DNA of 39,808 bases. Source: Oscillospiraceae bacterium. Its GTDB lineage: Bacteria > Bacillota_A > Clostridia > Oscillospirales > Oscillospiraceae. Location: positions 1-39,808 of the forward strand of contig SVLP01000024.1 of the NCBI GenBank assembly GCA_015067895.1, written 5' to 3'. Shown in pieces: positions 1 through 6,518 of this stretch (positions within the stretch are counted from its first letter, which is position 1; each line of letters begins with the position of its first letter). Both the position numbers and the translations under genes were made by a program. The notes under the pieces were generated by a model that saw only the letters and a program-made list of their open reading frames with translations, ran no database searches and had not been told where the DNA came from.

Positions 1-1
1 G

Positions 2-271
2 AAACAGCATCTTCTCGCCGTCAAACAAACCTATCCCGATTATACAATGAAAATTATCCGCCAATATACCGATGGTGACTATGTAATTTCAGAGTTTATC
101 ATGCGTGGAACCCACAAAGGTGATTTCCTGGGGATAACACCAACCAATAAGGTTTTAGAAATTACGGGAGTTGACATTGACAGAGTTGTTGACGGTAAAA
201 TTGTCGAGCACGGCGGTTCAACTGAAACCTTTGAGACATTCTGGACAAACGTTTTGATTAAACCAGTATAA
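2..271 (+). CDS. SnoaL-like / ester cyclase family protein, 5' end missing
   Basis: The frame is open from base 2 and runs 89 codons to TAA at 269-271, so the start lies outside the window. An ATG at 47 is internal: the residues before it (KQHLLAVKQTYPDY) fit the fold. The pattern of aromatic and charged residues, GTHKGDFLGITPTNK followed by DIDRVVDGKIVEHGG, is typical of the C-terminal half of SnoaL-like polyketide cyclase / predicted ester cyclase proteins (NTF2-like fold, usually about 130-150 aa). These are small cytosolic proteins that bind hydrophobic ligands. The substrate cannot be inferred. Codon use is more AT-rich than in most of the window, which could mean later acquisition. The family is fairly sure; the function is unknown. 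Confidence 0.7.
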   Translation, partial: KQHLLAVKQTYPDYTMKIIRQYTDGDYVISEFIMRGTHKGDFLGITPTNKVLEITGVDIDRVVDGKIVEHGGSTETFETFWTNVLIKPV

Positions 272-275
272 TACC

Positions 276-408
276 AATTCCAATTTGTCGAATTCCATAC
301 GCCGAGCGGACGCTAGCGACCAGTCGAGTGACACCCAAAGGTGTTATTTGACCAACGCAGTTCTTAACGCATTGTCAGCGGCGACTCGCCGCCAAATTCC
401 AATTTGTC
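276..408. repeat. Dispersed repeat E, copy 1, bounded by 14-bp direct repeats
   Basis: The same 14 bases (AATTCCAATTTGTC) occur at 276-289 and 395-408, bracketing about 105 bp. That core contains short palindromes (GCGGCGACTCGCCGC near 378-392) and a segment at about 298-355 that matches, in reverse orientation, 3165-3232 beyond guaB. No coding potential is convincing here. It looks like a small non-autonomous repeat. Confidence 0.6.
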
Positions 409-417
409 TAACATCCG

Positions 418-450
418 AAAAGAGGCTCCACCCCGAGCCTCTTTTCTTCT
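418..450 (+). terminator. Rho-independent terminator
   Basis: An 11-bp perfect stem (AAAAGAGGCTC at 418-428, GAGCCTCTTTT at 435-445) with a 6-nt loop is followed by a T-rich run. It probably ends transcription of the SnoaL-like gene about 150 bp upstream. Confidence 0.85.
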
Positions 451-552
451 TTTCCCCACCGCACCGCCCATGCAAACACACTTGTTTCCCACTGGAAAGC
501 ACTGCCCGTTTTGGCGCATTTTCCCCGACTTTTCTTGTGAACTTTTGGGGGA

Positions 553-581
553 TTGACCGGGAAAACCCCATATGCTATGAT
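553..581 (+). promoter_or_regulatory. Sigma-A-type promoter for yitT (and possibly guaB)
   Basis: TTGACC at 553-558, a 17-bp spacer and TATGAT at 576-581. Predicted transcription starts near 588, about 40 nt before the chosen YitT start. Confidence 0.7.
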
Positions 582-630
582 ATTTCCATAGGAAGTGAAC
601 ACAAAACTCATGCCAAACGGAGTGTCTGTC

Positions 631-1566
631 ATGAAAACGAAACAATCCATCACCCCCCGCAAGTTCTTTACCTATGCCGTCATTTTGCTGCTTGCATTCG
701 GCAACGCCATGAGCTACCACATTTTCGTCTTCCCAAACCGCTTCGCTCCCTCGGGACTGAACGGCCTTTGCACCATCGTCCAGGAGCTCTTCGGTCTGAA
801 CGTGGGCTATCTGTCGCTGATCATCAACATCCCCCTGTCGCTGATGGTCTTCAAGCTCGTCAACCGCAAGCTGGCGGTCCGCTCCATGGTCTACGTCATC
901 ACCTTTTCCGTGATGCTGGTGGTCCTGGAAAAGCTGGACCTGAGCGCCTTTGCCTATTCCACGGAAAACGGCACCAGCACCATCCTGGGCCCGTTGGTGG
1001 CCGGTATCATCTCCGGTGCGGTCTACGGCTTCCTGGTCAAGTGCAGCGCCTACACCGGCGGCATGGACTATGTGGCAAGCCTGGTGCGCATCAAGCGGCC
1101 CGATCTGAACTTCTTCTATGTGACCTTCGTCATCAACGTGGTGGTCGCCGGCATCAGCTATTTTGTCTACGACTTCCAGATCGAGCCCGTGATCCTGTGC
1201 ATCCTCTACAGCTTCATGTCCAGCACGGTTTCCGACAATATGCTCAAATCCGGCCGCAGCGCCATCCGTTTTGAGATCATCACCGACAACCCGGCGGAGC
1301 TGAGCCGGGACATCATCGCCAAGCTCCACCACTCCGCCACGCTGATCCCCGCAACGGGTATGTACTCCGGCCAGGAGAAGAATCTGCTGATCTGCGTCAT
1401 CAACAAGAGCCAGATCGCCACCCTCTCCAAGCTCATCCGCAAGTACCCCAATACCTTTGCCATCATGTCCTCGGTCAGCGAGGTCATGGGCAATTTCAAA
1501 AAGCTCAACCCCGAGGGAAAAGAAAACAAAGATTATCTTGACAGCGGGGACTCTTCTGCTGTATAA
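631..1566 (+). CDS. YitT family membrane protein (DUF161/DUF2179)
   Basis: This 311-aa protein has several hydrophobic segments in residues 10-170 (for example FFTYAVILLLAFGNAMSYHI and FVINVVVAGISYFVYDF) followed by a soluble tail with RFEIITDNPAELSRDI and a later TLIPATGMYSGQEKNLL stretch, the DUF2179 region. That order defines the YitT family of Firmicute integral membrane proteins, whose transport or signalling role is unsettled. ATG at 631 was chosen because GGAG at 619-622 lies 8 nt upstream; the in-frame GTG at 595 and ATG at 610 lack a well-placed site. The gene ends 55 bp before guaB without a terminator, so read-through into guaB is possible. Confidence 0.88.
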   Translation: MKTKQSITPRKFFTYAVILLLAFGNAMSYHIFVFPNRFAPSGLNGLCTIVQELFGLNVGYLSLIINIPLSLMVFKLVNRKLAVRSMVYVITFSVMLVVLEKLDLSAFAYSTENGTSTILGPLVAGIISGAVYGFLVKCSAYTGGMDYVASLVRIKRPDLNFFYVTFVINVVVAGISYFVYDFQIEPVILCILYSFMSSTVSDNMLKSGRSAIRFEIITDNPAELSRDIIAKLHHSATLIPATGMYSGQEKNLLICVINKSQIATLSKLIRKYPNTFAIMSSVSEVMGNFKKLNPEGKENKDYLDSGDSSAV

Positions 1567-1621
1567 TCGTAAAAATCATTTTTCACCATATATCGACTGA
1601 AATTTAAGGAGGAACTGTCCA

Positions 1622-3127
1622 ATGGCCCACTTCTTCAACGAGCCCAGCCGCACCTTCAGCGAGTACCTGCTGATCCCCGGTTACACTTCCGAGGAGTGCA
1701 TCCCCAGCAACGTGTCCCTGCGCACCCCCTTGGTCAAGTACCGCAAGGGTGTGGAGGAGCCCGCTCTGTCTCTGAACATCCCCATGACCTCTGCCGTCAT
1801 GCAGTCTGTGTCCAATGACACCCTGGCCATCGCTCTGGCCAAGGAGGGCGGCATCAGCTTCATCTACGGCTCCCAGTCCATCGAGGACCAGGCCGCCATG
1901 GTTGCCCGGGTCAAGGGCTATAAGGCTGGCTTCGTCACCTCTGCCTCCAATCTGACCCCCGACAACACCCTGGCCGACGTGCTGGCGCTGAAGGACCGCA
2001 ACGGCTTCTCCACCATGGCTGTCACCGATGACGGCACCGCCAATGGCCGTCTGCTGGGCATCGTCACCGGCCGTGACTACCGCCTGTCCCGCATGAGCCT
2101 GGACAGCAAGGTCGCCGACTTCATGACCCCCCGTGAGAAGCTGATCGTCGGCAACGCCGACACCACCCTCTCCGCCGCCAACGACATCATCTGGGACCAC
2201 AAGCTCAACAGCCTCCCCATCGTGGACGAGAATGACCATCTGATGTACCTGGCTTTCCGCAAGGACTACGCCTCCCACAAGGAGAACCCCCTGGAGCTGC
2301 TGGATGAGAAGAAGCGCTACCTGGTGGGTGCCGGCATCAACACCCGTGACTATGCCACCCGTGTCCCCGCTCTGATCAACGCAGGCGTTGACGTGCTGGT
2401 CATCGACTCCTCCGAGGGCTACACCTGCTGGCAGGCCAAGACCATCGCCTGGGTCCGTGAGCACTACGGCGACACCGTCAAGATCGGTGCCGGCAACGTC
2501 GTCGACAAGGACGGCTTCCTGTTCCTGGCAAACGCAGGCGCTGACTTCGTCAAGGTCGGCATCGGCGGCGGCTCCATCTGCATCACCCGTGAGACCAAGG
2601 GCATCGGCCGTGGCCAGGCCTCCGCTGTCATCGACGTGGCTGCCGCCCGTGACGAGTACTTCCGCAACACCGGCATCTACGTGCCCATCTGCTCCGACGG
2701 TGGCATCGTCCACGACTACCACATGACCCTGGCTCTGGCCATGGGCGCTGACTTCCTGATGCTGGGCCGCTACTTCGCCCGCTTCGACGAGTCCCCCACC
2801 AACAAGGTCATGATCGGCGGTGCCTACATGAAGGAGTACTGGGGCGAGGGCTCCAACCGTGCCCGTAACTGGCAGCGCTACGACCTGGGCGGCGCTTCCA
2901 AGCTGAATTTCGAGGAGGGCGTTGACTCCTACGTCACCTACGCCGGTCCCCTGCACGACAACGTGGAGGCCTCCATGTACAAGGTCAAGTCCACCATGTG
3001 CAACGTCGGTGTCACCAACATCGCCGACCTGCAGCGGGATGCCAAGCTGACCCTGGTCTCCTCCGTCTCCATCGTCGAGGGCGGCGCCCACGATGTCACC
3101 CTGCGCTCCACCTCCACCCACAAATAA
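1622..3127 (+). CDS. guaB: IMP dehydrogenase, Tritrichomonas-like type
   Basis: It oxidises IMP to XMP with NAD+, the committed step of guanine nucleotide synthesis. The 501-aa protein has a TIM barrel interrupted by a CBS pair (about residues 110-225). Visible catalytic features are Asp262, the loop [12 protein letters not shown] with nucleophile Cys320, and the flap Arg419-Tyr420 in RARNWQRYD, followed by Glu432. The C-terminal half closely resembles, from memory, the Tritrichomonas foetus enzyme, with catalytic residues offset by one (Cys319, Arg418, Tyr419). Lys311 and Glu432 correspond to positions linked to weak mycophenolic acid binding. The start has AAGGAGG at 1606-1612. Codon use is extremely biased, which suggests high expression. 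Confidence 0.95.
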   Translation: MAHFFNEPSRTFSEYLLIPGYTSEECIPSNVSLRTPLVKYRKGVEEPALSLNIPMTSAVMQSVSNDTLAIALAKEGGISFIYGSQSIEDQAAMVARVKGYKAGFVTSASNLTPDNTLADVLALKDRNGFSTMAVTDDGTANGRLLGIVTGRDYRLSRMSLDSKVADFMTPREKLIVGNADTTLSAANDIIWDHKLNSLPIVDENDHLMYLAFRKDYASHKENPLELLDEKKRYLVGAGINTRDYATRVPALINAGVDVLVIDSSEGYTCWQAKTIAWVREHYGDTVKIGAGNVVDKDGFLFLANAGADFVKVGIGGGSICITRETKGIGRGQASAVIDVAAARDEYFRNTGIYVPICSDGGIVHDYHMTLALAMGADFLMLGRYFARFDESPTNKVMIGGAYMKEYWGEGSNRARNWQRYDLGGASKLNFEEGVDSYVTYAGPLHDNVEASMYKVKSTMCNVGVTNIADLQRDAKLTLVSSVSIVEGGAHDVTLRSTSTHK

Positions 3128-3164
3128 GCCGCCCGGCAGTGCCGGGAGCCAGGCTCGTGTCTGG

Positions 3165-3232
3165 TAGGCCGGTGGTCAAATTACACCATTGGGCCCGCCC
3201 GACCGGTCGCTAGTTCTCGCTCGGCGTATTGA
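3165..3232. repeat. Dispersed repeat E, copy 2, inverted relative to copy 1
   Basis: The reverse complement of this stretch aligns with about 298-355: shared blocks are ATACGCCGAGCG, CTAGCGACC and ATTTGACCA. The 3128-3247 gap otherwise holds only a short palindrome (CCCGGCAGTGCCGGG near 3133) and no gene. Confidence 0.6.
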
Positions 3233-3247
3233 AGCGAACATAATTTT

Positions 3248-3280
3248 ACAGCGGCAAGCATTGCGCTTGCCGCTGTTTTT
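3248..3280 (+). terminator. Terminator, same sequence as the one after the first small-protein gene
   Basis: A 12-bp perfect stem (ACAGCGGCAAGC / GCTTGCCGCTGT) with loop ATTGC and a T5 tail. It can terminate guaB transcription. It is identical base for base to 3850-3882, including the tail, so it may be a remnant of an earlier copy of the downstream cassette. Confidence 0.85.
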
Positions 3281-3284
3281 ATGC

Positions 3285-3314
3285 TGAAAAACCGCACCCG
3301 AACCGGGTGCGGTT
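3285..3314 (-). terminator. Terminator of the first XRE regulator
   Basis: AACCGCACCC at 3290-3299 pairs with GGGTGCGGTT at 3305-3314. Read on the minus strand the hairpin is followed by T5. It touches the regulator's stop codon. Confidence 0.8.
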
Positions 3315-3532
3315 TACAGCTTCTGATCCTCATCCGAGGGGATATACTCCATGATCTCTTCTACCCTGCAATTGAGTATCCTGCACAAATCATTGATGGT
3401 CGTTGTGGTGATTGGCTTATCCTTACGCAACTTATCAATAGTGGAACTGGAAATCCGATGATTCTTTGTTAAGGTATAGGTAGACTCTCCCGAACGCCGC
3501 ATGGTATCCCAGAATCGTCGATAACTGATCAT
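3314..3532 (-). CDS. Small XRE-type helix-turn-helix regulator (YozG/HTH_26-like)
   Basis: This 72-aa protein is almost entirely one Cro/CI-type helix-turn-helix domain: YTLTKNHRISSSTIDKLRKDK carries the recognition region, and TTINDLCRILNCRVEEIMEYI is the typical last helices of the YozG/HTH_26 subgroup. It lacks a sensor domain. It is transcribed leftward from the region that also holds the promoter of the 66-aa gene at 3647, so it probably represses that gene and possibly itself through the palindrome at 3582-3607. GAGGGG lies just upstream of the ATG at 3532. DNA binding is near certain; the target is inferred from position. Confidence 0.85.
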   Translation of the reverse strand: MISYRRFWDTMRRSGESTYTLTKNHRISSSTIDKLRKDKPITTTTINDLCRILNCRVEEIMEYIPSDEDQKL

Positions 3533-3578
3533 ATCCCCTCACCTCACTTTGGGAATATCTTACCCCCTGTTCTCATTC

Positions 3579-3607
3579 TTGACTATAGTCGCAATAGCGA
3601 CTATAGT
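3579..3607 (+). promoter_or_regulatory. Promoter with embedded palindromic operator, cassette 1
   Basis: TTGACT at 3579-3584, 17 bp, TATAGT at 3602-3607. The perfect inverted repeat ACTATAGTCGC (3582-3592) and its complement (3597-3607), spaced by AATA, covers the spacer and the -10, exactly where a bound repressor would block RNA polymerase. The palindrome also reads towards the XRE gene. Confidence 0.75.
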
Positions 3608-3646
3608 GTATTCTGCAAGGATCCATTTCCATGGGAGGTGATTCAA

Positions 3647-3847
3647 TTGTCTGACCTGCAAGCACTTCTTTCCGAGATCGAGCAAGCCGACTGCAATACG
3701 CTGACACAAATCGTTCGATCCGTAATCGCCCGGTATCATGTGCTGTTCCCTGCCGACGAGGTGATCTTTCTGTCACTTCCCGTTCACGACCGGGAGGAAC
3801 GCCGTTCCCTGTTGGAGCAACTGACAGAGCATTTGATGCACAACTGA
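3647..3847 (+). CDS. Unrecognised 66-aa protein, partner of the XRE regulator (copy 1)
   Basis: I do not recognise this family. The product begins MSDLQALLSEI and contains RYHVLFPADEVIFLSLP, then a charged helix rich in Glu and Arg. It aligns without gaps to the product at 4508-4711 (shared IVxxVxxRYxVLFPxxEVxFLSLPxxDR). TTG at 3647 is the start: GGGAGGTG at 3633-3640 sits 6 nt upstream, and only this start gives an alignment flush with the second copy; the upstream in-frame GTG at 3638 overlaps the Shine-Dalgarno. There is no signal peptide or membrane segment. It is likely small, helical and cytosolic, controlled by the neighbouring XRE protein. Confidence 0.75.
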   Translation: MSDLQALLSEIEQADCNTLTQIVRSVIARYHVLFPADEVIFLSLPVHDREERRSLLEQLTEHLMHN

Positions 3848-3849
3848 AA

Positions 3850-3882
3850 ACAGCGGCAAGCATTGCGCTTGCCGCTGTTTTT
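3850..3882 (+). terminator. Terminator of small-protein gene 1
   Basis: A 12-bp stem ACAGCGGCAAGC / GCTTGCCGCTGT with loop ATTGC and a T-tract, two bases after the stop codon. It duplicates 3248-3280. Confidence 0.9.
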
Positions 3883-3884
3883 AT

Positions 3885-4080
3885 GCCTCTGTAGCGCAGG
3901 GGCATGCCCCCGCCGACCAGGCTGGATGATTACCGATCACAATCGGTTGCTGCCAGCCGTAAATCACCACTGTCATTGCGAGGCCGAAGGCCGTGGCAAT
4001 CTCCTGCCACCACTGTAGCGAATACAACGATCCTCCAGGAGATTGCCACGTCGCCTTTCGGCTCCTCGCAATGACAGTCC
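3885..4080. repeat. Dispersed repeat G, copy 1
   Basis: A GGGGCATGCCCCC palindrome near 3900 is followed by a long imperfect hairpin whose outer arms TGTCATTGCGAGG (3971-3983) and complement (4064-4076) are perfect. The whole unit is repeated with small changes at 4755-4938. CATTGCGAG...GGCAATCTCC repeats of this sort are widespread in bacterial genomes. There is no gene between 3848 and 4129. Confidence 0.75.
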
Positions 4081-4094
4081 TTTTCGACACGCAA

Positions 4095-4124
4095 AGCGGC
4101 AAGCATCTCGCCTGCCGCTGTTTT
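4095..4124. terminator. Degenerate copy of the cassette terminator
   Basis: AGCGGCAAGC at 4095-4104 and GCCTGCCGCT at 4110-4119 pair with one mismatch and are followed by T4 on the plus strand. It is placed next to the 3' end of the second XRE gene as the 3248 hairpin is next to the first. Confidence 0.55.
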
Positions 4125-4129
4125 GTCGT

Positions 4130-4381
4130 TTATTCTGTCTGGACATCCAATCCCTCAAAGAAATCGTCATAGGTACAGCCATAGAACTTTTTCAGCTCGA
4201 TGATGACACTGGCCCGGATATTCAGCTCACCGGACTCATACTTCGCATAGGTCGTTCGGCCAATGTCACAGCCTCGCCGCTGAAGTTCTGCACATATCTT
4301 TTCCTGGGACAATCCGCTTTGTGCACGAAGTCTGCGCAGGTTCTCCCCCATGTTTCTGTCCCGTCTGATTTTCTGCTCCAT
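4130..4381 (-). CDS. XRE-type helix-turn-helix regulator (HTH_3), second cassette
   Basis: This 83-aa single-domain DNA-binding protein contains LRRLRAQSGLSQEKICAEL, then IGRTTYAKYESGELN, the classic five-helix Cro/CI fold, ending in KKFYGCTYDDFFEG. It belongs to a different XRE subgroup from the regulator at 3314, so the two cassettes share their small protein but not a close regulator. Two consecutive ATGs end at 4384 and 4381; the GAGG core upstream is better spaced for the second. It is divergent from the 67-aa gene at 4508, and the shared interval carries strong palindromes, so repression of that gene and autoregulation are likely. Confidence 0.85.
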   Translation of the reverse strand: MEQKIRRDRNMGENLRRLRAQSGLSQEKICAELQRRGCDIGRTTYAKYESGELNIRASVIIELKKFYGCTYDDFFEGLDVQTE

Positions 4382-4400
4382 CATGTCACCTCGGCAATTT

Positions 4401-4420
4401 TTGACCAGTATTGGTTGCAA
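4401..4420. promoter_or_regulatory. Second operator-like site, cassette 2
   Basis: TTGACCAGTAT followed by TGGTTGCAA repeats 11 bases of one strand of the palindrome at 4449-4480. It sits between the XRE start and the -35 of the small-protein promoter, so it could mediate autoregulation. Confidence 0.5.
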
Positions 4421-4480
4421 TTACCGATATTTTATGCTATACTTACGCTGCATATTGACCGTGATACTGGTCAATATGCA
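4415..4480 (+). promoter_or_regulatory. Promoter and palindromic operator, cassette 2
   Basis: TTGCAA at 4415-4420, 17 bp, TATACT at 4438-4443. The transcription start would fall at about 4450, at the edge of a perfect inverted repeat: TGCATATTGACC (4449-4460), 8-nt spacer, GGTCAATATGCA (4469-4480). A repressor bound there would block initiation. Confidence 0.75.
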
Positions 4481-4507
4481 ATATTGGGAACAGAAGGTGT
4501 GCCACCC

Positions 4508-4711
4508 ATGTTGGAATTGAATGATATCCTAACACAAATTGCCTTTGCTGAGGAAGAGGAACTGTCGAAAATCGTCCAGGCAGTCGTGAAACGGTATGAT
4601 GTGCTTTTTCCCGAAGAGGAAGTGCATTTCCTTTCACTTCCGACAAAAGACCGAGCCGCACAGGCATCGATCCTACGGCGCACGGCAGAGCTGATTGAAA
4701 AACTAAAATGA
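4508..4711 (+). CDS. Unrecognised 67-aa protein, partner of the XRE regulator (copy 2)
   Basis: A paralogue of the product at 3647. It begins MLELNDILTQI and carries IVQAVVKRYDVLFPEEEVHF, then LSLPTKDR and a charged C-terminal helix. The two proteins align without gaps through the whole of the shorter one. AGAAGGTG at 4492-4499 precedes the ATG at 4508; in-frame codons continue upstream through the operator but have no supported start. There is no known domain, signal peptide or membrane segment. Conservation is strongest in the RYxVLFPxxEVxFLSLP core, so that is probably the functional surface. It could act on the regulator, on RNA polymerase or on another partner; nothing in the sequence decides this. 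Confidence 0.75.
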   Translation: MLELNDILTQIAFAEEEELSKIVQAVVKRYDVLFPEEEVHFLSLPTKDRAAQASILRRTAELIEKLK

Positions 4712-4713
4712 GC

Positions 4714-4750
4714 ACAGCGACAAGCACCTCGCTTGTCGCTGTTTCTTTTC
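4714..4750 (+). terminator. Terminator of small-protein gene 2
   Basis: ACAGCGACAAGC (4714-4725) pairs with GCTTGTCGCTGT (4731-4742) and is followed by a T-rich tail. Relative to 3850-3882 one G-C pair has become A-T on both sides, so pairing is preserved. Confidence 0.9.
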
Positions 4751-4754
4751 TTTT

Positions 4755-4938
4755 ATAGGGTGGGGGCATGCCCCCGCCGACTAGGCTGGATGATTACCCA
4801 TCTTAATCAGTTGCTGCCAACCGTAAATCACCACTGGCATTGCGAGGCCGAAGGCCGTGGCAATCTCCTGGTACTGCATCGGAATCTGCACATTGTACCA
4901 GGAGATTGCCACGTCGCCTTTCGGCTCCTCGCAATGAC
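4755..4938. repeat. Dispersed repeat G, copy 2
   Basis: A near copy of 3885-4080: the same GGGGCATGCCCCC palindrome and a hairpin with arms CATTGCGAGG (4838-4847) and CCTCGCAATG (4927-4936), and an inner 16-bp stem ending GGTAC/GTACC. The rest of 4939-5001 shows no feature. Confidence 0.75.
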
Positions 4939-5001
4939 GTGCTGGATTTGAGTCGCTCCCTCTATTTAGGGTAAGTCAATCGTCACGGTTGATCGGCAGG
5001 T

Positions 5002-5556
5002 TCATCTGCTTCCCAGATACGCCGCTCTCCCCTGCTCATACAGATCATTGCCCTCACAGTCGATGACCACGACGAGGGGCATCTTCTCCACCCAGAGCCT
5101 GCGCAGGGCCTCGGACTGAAGGTCTTCCCAGGCGATGAGCTCGCTCTTTTTGATGCACTTGGCAAGCAGGGCCCCTGCGCCGCCGATGGCACCGAAATAC
5201 ACACCGCAATGCCGCTTCATGGCATCTATGACCTCGGCGGACCGGGCACCCTTGCCGATCATGCCCCGGGCCCCCTGGGCCAGCAGGGCGGGCGCATAGG
5301 CATCCATTCGGCCCGAGGTGGTGGGACCGGCGGAGCCGATGACCTGCCCGGGCCGGGCCGGGCTGGGGCCCACATAGTAGATGGTGGCGTTCATCGGGTC
5401 AAAGGGAAGGGCCTCGCCCCTGCGCAGTAGCTCCACCATGCGCTTGTGGCCCGCATCCCGGGAGGTGAAGATTTCGCCGGTCAGGTAGACCGTATCCCCC
5501 GCCCGGAGCATTCTTGCCTTTTCCTCGGTCAGCGGTAGGTTGACATAATGTTCCAT
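5002..5556 (-). CDS. fumB: Fumarate hydratase, class I, beta subunit
   Basis: This is the C-terminal catalytic subunit of the heterodimeric [4Fe-4S] fumarase / L(+)-tartrate dehydratase family, which interconverts fumarate and malate by hydration. The 184-aa protein opens with LPLTEEKARMLRAGDTVYLTG and contains IYYVGPSPARPGQVIGSAGP and TSGRMDAYAP, the family signature, then GKGARS and GVYFGAIGGAGAL. Length is normal for the split form. Its ATG overlaps the stop of the alpha gene (TGATG), so translation is coupled, and GGAGGTGC lies upstream. Tartrate dehydratase is the alternative, but no tartrate genes are nearby. Confidence 0.92.
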   Translation of the reverse strand: MEHYVNLPLTEEKARMLRAGDTVYLTGEIFTSRDAGHKRMVELLRRGEALPFDPMNATIYYVGPSPARPGQVIGSAGPTTSGRMDAYAPALLAQGARGMIGKGARSAEVIDAMKRHCGVYFGAIGGAGALLAKCIKKSELIAWEDLQSEALRRLWVEKMPLVVVIDCEGNDLYEQGRAAYLGSR

Positions 5557-6398
5557 CAGAGCACCTCCGTTTGATGCCGGGTGGCGTGGCAGCCGATGTT
5601 GACGGCGCAGGGAAGCCCGGCGATGTGGGTGGGCAGAACCTCGATGTTCAGCCCCAATGCGGTGGTCAGACCGCCGAAGCCCTGGGGACCGATGCCAAGG
5701 ACGTTGATCCGCTCCAGCAGCTCCGCTTCCAGGTCGGCGTAATAAGGGTCGGGATTCCGGACATCCAGCGGCCGCATCAGCGCCTTTTTCGCCAGGTATG
5801 CCGCCTTTTCAAAGGTACCGCCGATGCCCACGCCCACCACCATGGGCGGACAGGGATTGGGGCCGGCAGCCTCCACGGTGTCCAGAATGAACTTTTTGAC
5901 CCCCTCCAGTCCGTCGGATGGCTTGAGCATTTTTACGGCGCTCATATTCTCGCTGCCGAAGCCTTTGGGACCCACGGTGATCTTCACCCGGTCCCCGGGG
6001 ACGATGTCCGTGTGGATCATAGCCGGGGTGTTGTCGCCGGTGTTGCCCCGGCGGATGGGGTCCGCCACCACGCTCTTTCGCAGATACCCCTCGGTGTAAC
6101 CCCGTCGAACGCCCTCGTTTACGGCATCGTAGAGATTTCCGCCCACAAAATGGACCTCCTGGCCCACCTCCAGAAACACACAGGCCATGCCCGTATCCTG
6201 GCAGATGGGCACGTTCTCCCGGTCTGCGATCTGAAAGTTCTCCACGATTTGATCCAGAACGTCCCGAGCGATGGCCCATTCTTCTTTATTTTGATAATCC
6301 CGAATGGCCGCCTTCACGTCCTCCGGCAGACAGGTATTGGCCTCAACGCAAAGCCTCGCCACCGTGTCCCGGATGACGGATACATCCAATTTTCGCAT
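5556..6398 (-). CDS. fumA: Fumarate hydratase, class I, alpha subunit
   Basis: This 280-aa subunit holds the catalytic iron-sulfur cluster. Likely ligands are Cys66 in VPICQDTG, Cys183 in NPCPPMVVGVGIGG and Cys270 in NIGCHATRH. RRGNTGDNTPAMIHTDIV and GPKGFGSENMS are also typical of class I fumarase alpha chains. With the overlapping beta gene it forms the two-gene oxygen-sensitive fumarase common in anaerobes, serving the malate-fumarate step of a branched citric acid cycle. The ATG at 6398 follows AGAGGGAAG. A promoter with a 17-bp spacer lies at 6431-6459. Confidence 0.93.
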   Translation of the reverse strand: MRKLDVSVIRDTVARLCVEANTCLPEDVKAAIRDYQNKEEWAIARDVLDQIVENFQIADRENVPICQDTGMACVFLEVGQEVHFVGGNLYDAVNEGVRRGYTEGYLRKSVVADPIRRGNTGDNTPAMIHTDIVPGDRVKITVGPKGFGSENMSAVKMLKPSDGLEGVKKFILDTVEAAGPNPCPPMVVGVGIGGTFEKAAYLAKKALMRPLDVRNPDPYYADLEAELLERINVLGIGPQGFGGLTTALGLNIEVLPTHIAGLPCAVNIGCHATRHQTEVL

Positions 6399-6430
6399 AT
6401 GCTTCCCTCTTTCGTCAAAAGATAGGTTTT

Positions 6431-6459
6431 ATTGTACTGCTCTTTTCCACAGGACGCAA
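6431..6459 (-). promoter_or_regulatory. Promoter of the fumarase operon
   Basis: On the minus strand TTGCGT (6454-6459), 17 bp, TACAAT (6431-6436). Transcription would start about 25-30 nt before the fumA start codon. Confidence 0.65.
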
Positions 6460-6468
6460 GGGGCAATG

Positions 6469-6497
6469 TTGACAAATCCATTCATTTGTGGGATACT
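6469..6497 (+). promoter_or_regulatory. Promoter of the TraX-like gene
   Basis: TTGACA at 6469-6474, 17 bp, GATACT at 6492-6497, 15 nt before AAAGGAGG. Confidence 0.75.
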
Positions 6498-6518
6498 GTG
6501 GACAAAGGAGGGATTCCA

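Noticed and set aside
595..630. Upstream GTG/ATG starts for the YitT protein
   Set aside because: The Shine-Dalgarno GGAG at 619-622 is placed for ATG 631 and lies inside the longer versions.
3314..4711. XRE / small protein pairs as type II toxin-antitoxin modules
   Set aside because: The genes are divergent rather than co-transcribed, each has its own terminator, and the small proteins show no known toxin motif. A regulator-payload relation fits better, though toxicity is not excluded.
3885..4938. Repeat G pair as a CRISPR array
   Set aside because: The units are about 190 bp, only two, form long hairpins and are separated by genes; no cas genes are present.
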